The position numbers and the translations under genes were made by a program. A DNA stretch of 64,000 nt from Pseudomonadota bacterium (GTDB taxonomy: Bacteria; Pseudomonadota; Gammaproteobacteria; Burkholderiales; Ferrovaceae): the NCBI GenBank assembly GCA_021832305.1, contig JAKBLB010000005.1, positions 1 to 64,000 on the forward strand, in the 5' to 3' direction. Within the stretch, counting starts at the first letter, position 1, and each line of letters starts with the position of its first letter. Under the pieces are notes generated by a model. It was given only the letters and a program-made list of their open reading frames with translations. It was not told the origin of the DNA and ran no database searches. This document shows, piece by piece, positions 9,121-17,592 of this stretch.

Positions 9121-10830
9121 TCAGGGATGGATGTTACGTCGCATGGCACCTCCCGCCTCTTGACTGCGACTTCCCCGGCTGAAAGGCAGGGACAGAACGC
9201 GGGGAGGTTCAAGGGACAGAAGTTGATAAAGGGTCGTCAAGTTCAGACGATAGAGTCGGTCAAATAATTGAACGCTCTCGGCCGAGTTGTAATCGCCAAA
9301 CCACCAGAACCAGTCAGACCCTTCGCATACAGCCAGTTGACGACTGACCCTATGTTGTTGCTCGGGAGACAGGGTGGGAAGGACGCGATCGTAGGCCACC
9401 TTGGCCTCTACCAGCAGGTCCCAGGCCGCATTCTTGTCGGGATTGCCCATCCAGGTGGTCAAAGATCCGTAAACCCAACTGCCTGCCACCACCTGTTTCA
9501 GGACTGGCAAGTCCATTCCATCAGACTGCTGACACAGGGCACCAAAAGTGACGGGACGAATCAGAGGGTGGGAACCCAGCGCTTGATAGAGGTAATCGAG
9601 AAAATAGTAACCATTGTAAGGGTAGTATTCCCATGCGTTTTCCCCGTCCAGAATGACCGTGACCACCGGATCCCGGTCTTCAGGTGTGGATTCCAGAATC
9701 CTTTCCAGTTGATGAATGAAGTCTTCGGCTGCGTTTTTGCCATCCCATTGCGCATACTCAAACCCGATTCGATCCGAAAGTTGGTCATCCCGGAAAAAAA
9801 CCCGCAACTCATGGCCTTCGATTTTGAACAGATAGGGTTGATAAAGCCACTGTTCTTTGGGCGGGGTTTCCTGTTCCCAGGATAGCCGCAGAGTCTTGGC
9901 CAGAACGTTTTCACTGCTGGCGGTCCATCCAAGACCTTGCGTGGCAAACATTTCCAGAGTGGCGGTGGACAGGGCGCCTTCTCCCGGCCAGAATCCTGTG
10001 GGATTTTGGTCAAACTGTCCATGATAGGCATCGAGTGCTTTCCGGATGTGGTCGATGGCCCGGTTTTCTCCTCCCGGATAAAAATGATGTCGCGGCAAAG
10101 CCAGATGGGGCACGGCTTCTCGCGCTGTGGCAAAGTCCAGGAGAAGTGGAAGGATGGGGTGGGTATTGGGTGTCGTGGACAGTTCCACTTTCCCTGACTC
10201 CTGGAGTGCCCGATAACGCGGCAAAATCGAATTCAGGGTTTCACCGATCAACGTATTCAGGGCCTGCCGATCGGCCAGGGTGTACCCTCCGCCTTGCGCC
10301 ATCAGGCGACCCAGGAGGGGAACCGTCTGGCGCAGGCTTTCTCCCATCCAGGCGAGGTGATACCAAACCAGCAGGTCCGCCAGAAACTGTCCTGAAACGT
10401 AGAGCGCAGGCTCCGCATCGTCTTTCTGGAAACGTTGGATACAGTCACGCAATCGGGCATAACCAGGAAAAGGGTCGATCATCTTGGGAGCATGACAACG
10501 CAGACAGGTCCCGATCAGGGAATGGCGTTCTGCCAATGAAAGATCTTCCAGCGAAGGGGTGACCAGCCAGCGCAAGAGGGGGTCACGCCAGACTCCGGAA
10601 TGAAATTGTTCCGCATAATCCACCAACTGCTCCATCAGGGACGGAACCAGATTCACCACGACCGGCAGATCTGGATAACGCTCCAGATGAGCCGCCATGT
10701 CCGTATAATCTTTCAAGGCGTGCAGATAGGTCCAGGGCAGTTCGAATTCCCGGGTCAGAGCGTTGCGATAATCCGGTTGGTGCATGTGCCAGCACAGGAT
10801 GAGTTTCAGGGTACGTGTCTTTTCCATCAT
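9121..10830 (-). CDS. GH57 amylase/amylopullulanase-like glycoside hydrolase
   Basis: Start MMEKTRTLKLILCWHMHQPDY chosen because the ORF-track start (10995) overlaps glgC; GFWPGEGALS and ILDGENAWEYYPYNG are GH57 catalytic-region motifs. Confidence 0.85.
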   Translation of the reverse strand: MMEKTRTLKLILCWHMHQPDYRNALTREFELPWTYLHALKDYTDMAAHLERYPDLPVVVNLVPSLMEQLVDYAEQFHSGVWRDPLLRWLVTPSLEDLSLAERHSLIGTCLRCHAPKMIDPFPGYARLRDCIQRFQKDDAEPALYVSGQFLADLLVWYHLAWMGESLRQTVPLLGRLMAQGGGYTLADRQALNTLIGETLNSILPRYRALQESGKVELSTTPNTHPILPLLLDFATAREAVPHLALPRHHFYPGGENRAIDHIRKALDAYHGQFDQNPTGFWPGEGALSTATLEMFATQGLGWTASSENVLAKTLRLSWEQETPPKEQWLYQPYLFKIEGHELRVFFRDDQLSDRIGFEYAQWDGKNAAEDFIHQLERILESTPEDRDPVVTVILDGENAWEYYPYNGYYFLDYLYQALGSHPLIRPVTFGALCQQSDGMDLPVLKQVVAGSWVYGSLTTWMGNPDKNAAWDLLVEAKVAYDRVLPTLSPEQQHRVSRQLAVCEGSDWFWWFGDYNSAESVQLFDRLYRLNLTTLYQLLSLEPPRVLSLPFSRGSRSQEAGGAMRRNIHP

Positions 10831-10849
10831 ATGGAATTCAGAGTGCTTC

Positions 10850-12133
10850 CTAACCAGGGTGATAATTGCGTTGATTGAGCATTTCGGCAGTGATGAGCGT
10901 GATGCCGTTTTCCGAAACGTAAAAACGCTCCCGATCCTGTATCGGATCCATGCCTGCCACCAACCCTTCGGGAATGATACAGCCACGGTCGACAACCACC
11001 CGTTTCAACCGTGCATCCTTACCTATCCGAACATTGGGCAAGATCACCGCATCTTCCACCAGGGCATTGGCATTGACATGAACATCTGAAAACAGCACGG
11101 AGCGTCGCACCACTCCTCCGCTGATGATATTGCCGCCGGAGATCAGTGAATCCACGGCGTACCCCCGTCGTTCATCCTCGTCGAAGACAAATTTGGCGGG
11201 GGGGAATTGCTCCTGATAGGTCCAGATTGGCCAGTTCTTGTCATAAAGATTGAGGTCGGGAATGACCTTGGTCATTTCCATGTTGGCATCCCAGTAGGCA
11301 TCCACTGTCCCTACGTCGCGCCAGTAAGGGGCAGTGTCCGGTTCGCACACGCAACTTTCCTCAAAAGGTTGTGCAAAGACGCGATGGCGCGGAACCAGCC
11401 AGGGAATCAGATCATGACCAAAATCATGGGTGGAGGTGTCGTCCTCTGCATCACGGATCAATTGATCCAGAAGGAAATCGGCACTGAATACGTAGATCCC
11501 CATACTGGCCAGGGCACGACTGGGGTCCTCGGGCAGAGGGTTGGGATGTTCGGGTTTTTCATCGAAAGCCACGATCCGTCTTTCGGTATTGACCGTCATC
11601 ACGCCAAAGGCCGAGGCTTCCTCGACGGGTACCGTCAGACAGGCAATGGTCATATCCGCCTGAGTGCTGACATGAGCCGCCAGTAACTTGCCGTAGTCCA
11701 TCTTGTAGATATGATCGCCAGCCAGAATGATGATGTGGCGCGGAGCATGTCCCCGCAGGATGTCGATGTTCTGGTAGACCGCATCTGCAGTCCCCTTGTA
11801 CCACTCCTCTTGCATACGCTGCTGGGCCGGAAGCAGTTCCACGAACTCATTGAATTCACCACGCAGAAAACTCCATCCATGCTGGATATGCTGAATCAGA
11901 CTATGTGCTTTGTATTGGGTCACGACCCCGATGCGACGGATGCCAGAATTGATGCAATTGGAAAGAGGGAAATCGATGATGCGAAACTTGCCTCCGAACT
12001 GGACGGAAGGCTTGGCTCGCCACTTGGTCAGGTCCTTCAGGCGGGAGCCGCGGCCACCCGCCAGAATGAGTGCCATGGTGTTCTTGGTCAGTACGCTGAT
12101 GAATCGTTCAGAAGCAATATCACGGGGGCTCAT
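10850..12133 (-). CDS. glgC: Glucose-1-phosphate adenylyltransferase
   Basis: MALILAGGRGSRLKDLTKWRAKPSVQFGGKFRIIDFPLSNCINSGI; start MSPRD has SD AGGAG, ORF-track start is 12160. Confidence 0.95.
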   Translation of the reverse strand: MSPRDIASERFISVLTKNTMALILAGGRGSRLKDLTKWRAKPSVQFGGKFRIIDFPLSNCINSGIRRIGVVTQYKAHSLIQHIQHGWSFLRGEFNEFVELLPAQQRMQEEWYKGTADAVYQNIDILRGHAPRHIIILAGDHIYKMDYGKLLAAHVSTQADMTIACLTVPVEEASAFGVMTVNTERRIVAFDEKPEHPNPLPEDPSRALASMGIYVFSADFLLDQLIRDAEDDTSTHDFGHDLIPWLVPRHRVFAQPFEESCVCEPDTAPYWRDVGTVDAYWDANMEMTKVIPDLNLYDKNWPIWTYQEQFPPAKFVFDEDERRGYAVDSLISGGNIISGGVVRRSVLFSDVHVNANALVEDAVILPNVRIGKDARLKRVVVDRGCIIPEGLVAGMDPIQDRERFYVSENGITLITAEMLNQRNYHPG

Positions 12134-12192
12134 AACGAACTCCTGTTGAGAAAAAAACAATCACGAAATGAAATATCACTACGTACTCCAGG

Positions 12193-12204
12193 CCATTATA
12201 ATGG
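12193..12204. promoter_or_regulatory. Palindromic CCATTATAATGG between divergent glgC and glgB, presenting TATAAT on both strands
   Basis: Perfect 12-bp palindrome containing a -10-like hexamer for each direction; no strong -35 recognised. Confidence 0.4.
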
Positions 12205-12236
12205 AATCCTTTGTAAAAATATGACAGGGATGGATT

Positions 12237-14420
12237 ATGGCTCCTCATTATAACGATAGTGCCCTGCAAAAAATTTTGCAGGGCCTCCATCACGACCCAT
12301 TTCATCCCTTGGGAATTCATGCCTCGGGTCATGGCAAATGGCATTGGCGCTTATTCCTGCCTTACGCCCAGGAAGTTGAAATATGGACCGGGAGTCAGTG
12401 GGAAGCAGCCCCGCAGGTTCATGACCAAGGCTTCTTTTGCTGGAAGGGGGCGATCTGCCCTCCCCGCCCCGGTCGCTATCGACGCCGTGAAGATGGCATC
12501 GAAATGGAAACCTGGGATCCCTATACCTTTCAACCCCTATTGAGTGACCATGACCTGTACCTCTTCAGTGAGGGGCGTCTTCTCCAGTTGCACACCATGC
12601 TGGGTGCCCAGTATGTCACTGTAGAGGGGGTATCGGGCGTTCGTTTCGCGGTTTGGGCACCCAATGCCGAACGCGTGAGCGTGGTCGGGATCTTCAATCA
12701 CTGGGATGGCCGTCATCATCCCATGCGGGTGCGGAGTCCCCATGGCGTGTGGGAGTTGTTCGTGCCCGACCTTGCTCCCGGAACACTCTACAAATTCGAG
12801 ATCCGTAATCGTCATCAGGGACATGTGCACCTCAAGACCGACCCCTGTGGACTCCAGTTCGAACCTCGTCCCGGAACGGCGGCCGTGGTAACGGAACCTT
12901 CTGCCCATCTCTGGAACGACGGCCCATGGATGTCTGAGAGAGCCCGAAAAGACTGGCTACACGCGCCCATGAATATCTATGAAATCCATCTGGGTTCCTG
13001 GCGGAAACCCTGGGATCGGGATTTTCATACGTTTACTCAAATTGCCGACCAGTTGATTCCCTACGTCGTCGAGTTGGGTTATACACACATTGAACTGCTC
13101 CCCATCAGCGAACATCCCCTGGATGAATCCTGGGGCTATCAGACTACTGGATATTTCGGCGTTACCCGTCGATTCGGTTCACCGGACGATCTGCGCTATT
13201 TTATCGACCGATGTCATCAAGCAGGGATTGGCGTATTGCTGGATTGGGTACCCGGTCACTTCCCCAAGGATGACTTCGCCCTGGCCCGCTTCGATGGTAG
13301 CGCACTTTATGAACATGAGGATCCCCGTCTGGGTGAACACCAGGATTGGGGGACCTACATCTTCAATTATGGACGCAATGAAGTACGCGGGTTTTTGTTG
13401 GCCAACGCCCATTTCTGGTTGTCAGAATTCCATTTTGATGGCTTGCGCGTCGACGCGGTGGCTTCCATGCTCTATCTGGATTACTCTCGTGCTGCCGATG
13501 CCTGGATTCCCAACCGTTACGGTGGCCGAGAAAACCTGGAAGCCCTGGCTTTCCTGCGCGAGATGAATGAAATGGTCCACGGTCAGTTTCCCGGAGCCCT
13601 CACCCTGGCCGAGGAATCGACCTCCTGGCCCATGGTTTCCCGACCGGTTTATGTGGGAGGACTGGGATTCTCCATGAAATGGAACATGGGCTGGATGAAC
13701 GACACCCTGAGTTATTTTTCGAAAGATCCGGTTTACCGTCGTCACCACCAAAATGCATTGACCTTTGGACAACTCTATGCCTATTCCGAGAATTTTGTCT
13801 TGCCTTTTTCCCATGACGAGGTCGTGCATGGGAAGAAATCCTTGCTGGACAAGATGCCCGGAGACTCCTGGCAACGTTTCGCCAATCTGCGTTTGCTGTT
13901 TCTGTATCAAATGACTTCGCCTGGCAAGAAACTCAACTTCATGGGTAATGAATTTGGTCATGGGGGGGAATGGCAGGTCAAAAGCGAACTGGACTGGAAA
14001 CTGCTGGAACATCTCCAACATCGAGGAATACAGCGTTTAAGCCATGATCTCAACCATTACTACCGCCAACATCCGGCATTGTTTGAACTGGATTTTGATC
14101 CCGCTGGTTTCGAGTGGGTGGACTGCAATGACCACGCTCAATCGGTCCTCAGTTTTTTGCGCAAGGCACGGGATGGTCGCACGTTGCTGATCATTTTCAA
14201 CTTCACGCCCGTTCCCCGTCCCAATTATCGCGTGGGCGTTCCTTGTGCAGGGGCCTGGCACGAATGCGTGAACAGCGATTCCCATCATTATGGCGGCGGG
14301 AATCTGGGCAACCACGGGCGGCTGTGGACTGCACCCATTCCCTGGAATGGATTCGCCCAATCCTTGTCCCTGACACTCCCCCCCCTGGGCGGTTTGATTC
14401 TTGAACCACAAGCCCATTGA
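12237..14420 (+). CDS. glgB: 1,4-alpha-glucan branching enzyme (GH13)
   Basis: FAVWAPNAERVSVVGIFNHWDGR, ELLPISEHPLDESWGYQTTGYF, GLRVDAVASMLYLDYSR, LAEESTSWP, LPFSHDEVVHGKKSLL. Confidence 0.96.
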   Translation: MAPHYNDSALQKILQGLHHDPFHPLGIHASGHGKWHWRLFLPYAQEVEIWTGSQWEAAPQVHDQGFFCWKGAICPPRPGRYRRREDGIEMETWDPYTFQPLLSDHDLYLFSEGRLLQLHTMLGAQYVTVEGVSGVRFAVWAPNAERVSVVGIFNHWDGRHHPMRVRSPHGVWELFVPDLAPGTLYKFEIRNRHQGHVHLKTDPCGLQFEPRPGTAAVVTEPSAHLWNDGPWMSERARKDWLHAPMNIYEIHLGSWRKPWDRDFHTFTQIADQLIPYVVELGYTHIELLPISEHPLDESWGYQTTGYFGVTRRFGSPDDLRYFIDRCHQAGIGVLLDWVPGHFPKDDFALARFDGSALYEHEDPRLGEHQDWGTYIFNYGRNEVRGFLLANAHFWLSEFHFDGLRVDAVASMLYLDYSRAADAWIPNRYGGRENLEALAFLREMNEMVHGQFPGALTLAEESTSWPMVSRPVYVGGLGFSMKWNMGWMNDTLSYFSKDPVYRRHHQNALTFGQLYAYSENFVLPFSHDEVVHGKKSLLDKMPGDSWQRFANLRLLFLYQMTSPGKKLNFMGNEFGHGGEWQVKSELDWKLLEHLQHRGIQRLSHDLNHYYRQHPALFELDFDPAGFEWVDCNDHAQSVLSFLRKARDGRTLLIIFNFTPVPRPNYRVGVPCAGAWHECVNSDSHHYGGGNLGNHGRLWTAPIPWNGFAQSLSLTLPPLGGLILEPQAH
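12261..12284. repeat. Perfect 11-bp inverted repeat (2-nt centre) in glgB codons about 9-16
   Basis: GCCCTGCAAAA-AA-TTTTGCAGGGC read directly. Confidence 0.9.
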
Positions 14421-14451
14421 CCTCCCTTCCTTCATTTCTCGAGGAGAAAAA

Positions 14452-16110
14452 ATGTCTGCGTTGACGAATAGCCCCGTTTGGCAAACCTTGATAAAGCACC
14501 GTGCATCACTTGCGCCCCTCACCCTGCGTCAGTTATTTGCCGAAGATCCGGATCGCTTTGATCGATTCAATGCCAGTGCTGGCCCCTTCTTTCTGGATTA
14601 CTCAAAGAATCTTGTGACCCCCGAGACCCTGGATCTGCTCCTGAATCTGGCTCAGCAAGCCAATCTTCCACAGGCCATCCAGAAAATGTTTGCGGGCGAT
14701 CCCATCAACCGGACAGAACATCGAGCCGTACTTCATGTGGCCCTGCGTGCAGGACAAGGGGCCCCACCCCTGAAAGTGCAAGGACAGGATATCCGGGCCG
14801 AGGTGCAACAGGTTTTGAAACGCATGGAGATTTTCGTCAATCAGGTCCGTTCTGGGGAATGGCTCGGTTATGATGGACGTCCCATCACCGATGTGGTCAA
14901 TATCGGGATTGGGGGTTCCGATCTGGGCCCGGCGTCAGTCATGACCGCCCTCCCTGCCGATTGCACGGGTCCGCGCGTCCATTATGTCTCCAATGTAGAC
15001 GGGGCACATTTGACCTACACCCTGAAATCCCTTGACCCCGCTCAAACCCTCTTCGTGGTGGCCTCCAAGACTTTCACCACCCAGGAAACCTTGCTCAATG
15101 CCCATTCTGCACGGAGTTGGTTCCTGGCTGCTGCGCAACATGAACAGCATATTGCGCAACATTTCGTGGCCCTTTCGACGAATGAAGTCGAGGTACGCCG
15201 TTTTGGCATCGACCCTCGGCATATGTTCGGATTCTGGGACTGGGTCGGAGGGCGCTATTCACTGTGGTCGGCCATCGGACTTTCCATTGCATTGGGCATA
15301 GGAATGGACAAGTTCAGTGAATTATTGGCTGGAGCTCATGAAATGGACGAACATTTTCGGACCGCCCCGCTGTCCCGGAATCTACCCGTCCTCATGGGAT
15401 TGATCGGTCTCTGGTATATCAATTTCTTTGGTGCTCAGACCCACGCCATTCTTCCCTACGATCAGGGGCTCGAACGTTTTGTCGCGCACATTCAACAAGT
15501 CAGCATGGAAAGCACAGGGAAATCCGTCACCCTGGATGGCGAAACGGTGGATTACGCTACTGGAGCGGTAGTTTGGGGAGGAGCGGGAACCAACGGGCAG
15601 CATGCCTACTATCAATTATTGCACCAGGGTACTCACCTGATTCCTGCCGACTTTCTTCTCCCGCTACGCAGTCGTGCCCCACTGGGGATACATCACCAGG
15701 TATTGACGGCCAACGTTCTGGCGCAAAGTGAAGCCCTCATGCGCGGCAAGACCAAAGATGAAGCGCGCCAGGAATTGCTTGCCCAAGGCATGTCTGGAGA
15801 GGTTTTGGAAGCCTTGCTCCCGCATAAGGTCTTTCCCGGCAATCGTCCCAGCAATACCCTTCTTTTTGAGGAACTCACTGCCCATACGCTGGGGGGCCTA
15901 TTGGCATTGTACGAACACCGCACCTTCGTGCAAGGAATTATCTGGAATATCAATACGTTCGATCAATGGGGGGTGGAATTGGGCAAACAGTTGGCGCGCT
16001 CCATCGAACCCGAACTGTCTGAACAGGGAACGACTTCCGCGCATGACGGTTCCACCGGCGGTTTGATTTACCATATTCGGGACGTTCTTTTCGGCTCATC
16101 CCGGGGTTGA
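14452..16110 (+). CDS. pgi: Glucose-6-phosphate isomerase
   Basis: VVNIGIGGSDLGPASVMTAL, VASKTFTTQETLLNA, FGFWDWVGGRYSLWSAIGL; SD gaggag before ATG 14452. Confidence 0.96.
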   Translation: MSALTNSPVWQTLIKHRASLAPLTLRQLFAEDPDRFDRFNASAGPFFLDYSKNLVTPETLDLLLNLAQQANLPQAIQKMFAGDPINRTEHRAVLHVALRAGQGAPPLKVQGQDIRAEVQQVLKRMEIFVNQVRSGEWLGYDGRPITDVVNIGIGGSDLGPASVMTALPADCTGPRVHYVSNVDGAHLTYTLKSLDPAQTLFVVASKTFTTQETLLNAHSARSWFLAAAQHEQHIAQHFVALSTNEVEVRRFGIDPRHMFGFWDWVGGRYSLWSAIGLSIALGIGMDKFSELLAGAHEMDEHFRTAPLSRNLPVLMGLIGLWYINFFGAQTHAILPYDQGLERFVAHIQQVSMESTGKSVTLDGETVDYATGAVVWGGAGTNGQHAYYQLLHQGTHLIPADFLLPLRSRAPLGIHHQVLTANVLAQSEALMRGKTKDEARQELLAQGMSGEVLEALLPHKVFPGNRPSNTLLFEELTAHTLGGLLALYEHRTFVQGIIWNINTFDQWGVELGKQLARSIEPELSEQGTTSAHDGSTGGLIYHIRDVLFGSSRG

Positions 16111-16112
16111 TC

Positions 16113-17564
16113 ATGAATATTCTCTTTTTGACTTCTGAAATACATCCCTTGATCAAGACAGGAGGACTGGCCGATGTATCCCGTTCTCTTCCTCTTGCCT
16201 TGCACGCTCTGGATCATGAAGTACGTATCCTGTTACCCAATTACACGAGCGTACAGTCGCAATTGCCTGATGTGCACTGCATTCTGGAGAATTTTCCGGA
16301 GGGATTGCTTCCTGCGCCCGCGCGCTTGCTGGAGGCTACCTTACCGGATACCCCACTGACGCTCTGGATTCTGGATTGTCCGGAACTTTTTGAACGCTCG
16401 GGTGGCCCGTACCAGGATGAAGAAGGGAATGATTGGTCGGACAATCCTGCCCGTTTTGGCGCCTTATGCACCGCCGGGGCCTGGCTGGCTCAACAGGCAG
16501 GGTCGCGTCTGAATTGGGCCCCGGCGCTGGTTCATTGTAATGACTGGCAAACCGCTCTGACTCCGGTCCTGATGAAACTTTGGGATTGCCCGGTGCCCTC
16601 GGTACTCACCATTCACAATCTGGCTTTCCAGGGAAATTTCCCTGCCCACTGGTGCGCATCCCTGCATCTGCCCAGTTCCGAATTCCATATGGAAAGCCTC
16701 GAATTTCATGGTCAGTTGTCCTTTCTGAAGGCGGGTATCGTACACGCAGATCAGATCACCACCGTCAGTCCGCGTTATGCCAGAGAAATCCAGACTCTCG
16801 AGATGGGCTGTGGAATGGATGGATTGCTGCGCCGACGCGCCTCCGCTTTGAGCGGTATCCTGAATGGCATCGACGAATTATGGGACCCGGAAACGGATGT
16901 TTTCCTCCCGGTCCATTACACGGCCAGAAAACTTCAGGGAAAAGCGCGACTCAAGAAACATCTACAGATGAAAATAGGGTTACCTGTCCGTCCTGATGCC
17001 TTGTTGATCGGAATGGTCAGTCGTTTGACCTGGCAAAAAGGAATCGATCTGGTGCTCGATACACTGGAGGATTGGCTCACGGACGAAGTTCAAGTCGTCG
17101 TCTTAGGCAGTGGCGAGACCGAAGTGGAAAGACAGTTGGCCCACTGGAGCAGTCGCGCTCCCGAACGCGTCAGGGTGATCCTGGGATTCAATGAAGTCCG
17201 GTCCCATGAAATCATTGCGGGGGCGGATCTGTTTTTGATGCCCTCTCGTTTTGAACCCTGTGGATTGGCACAGATGTATGCCATGACCTATGGGACCCTG
17301 CCCCTGGCCCGTGCTACCGGGGGATTGGCGGATACCATCATCCCCTATCAGGCAGGGAGCCAACCCGTGGAAGGGACGGGCTTTCTTTTTGAGAATGCGG
17401 ATCCCCAAGACTTTCATGGTGCCCTCACACAAGCCTTGGCCTGCTTCCACCAGAAGGAAGTATGGCAACGATTGATGCGCCACGCCATGGCACGGGATTT
17501 CCGCTGGAATAAAGCGGCGTTGGAGTACCAAACGCTTTACCAGACTCTTTTATCCGCGCCGTGA
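16113..17564 (+). CDS. glgA: Glycogen synthase (ADP-glucose, GT5)
   Basis: MNILFLTSEIHPLIKTGGLADVSRSLPLAL, TIHNLAFQG, FEPCGLAQMYAMTYGTLPLARATGGLADTI. Confidence 0.95.
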   Translation: MNILFLTSEIHPLIKTGGLADVSRSLPLALHALDHEVRILLPNYTSVQSQLPDVHCILENFPEGLLPAPARLLEATLPDTPLTLWILDCPELFERSGGPYQDEEGNDWSDNPARFGALCTAGAWLAQQAGSRLNWAPALVHCNDWQTALTPVLMKLWDCPVPSVLTIHNLAFQGNFPAHWCASLHLPSSEFHMESLEFHGQLSFLKAGIVHADQITTVSPRYAREIQTLEMGCGMDGLLRRRASALSGILNGIDELWDPETDVFLPVHYTARKLQGKARLKKHLQMKIGLPVRPDALLIGMVSRLTWQKGIDLVLDTLEDWLTDEVQVVVLGSGETEVERQLAHWSSRAPERVRVILGFNEVRSHEIIAGADLFLMPSRFEPCGLAQMYAMTYGTLPLARATGGLADTIIPYQAGSQPVEGTGFLFENADPQDFHGALTQALACFHQKEVWQRLMRHAMARDFRWNKAALEYQTLYQTLLSAP

Positions 17565-17569
17565 GCCCC

Positions 17570-17591
17570 CCCTCCTCAATGGGGAGGAGGG
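17570..17591. terminator. Stem-loop between convergent glgA and glgP
   Basis: CCCTCCTC-AATGGG-GAGGAGGG, 8-bp perfect stem; no U-tract, so termination is uncertain. Confidence 0.45.
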
Positions 17592-17592
17592 A

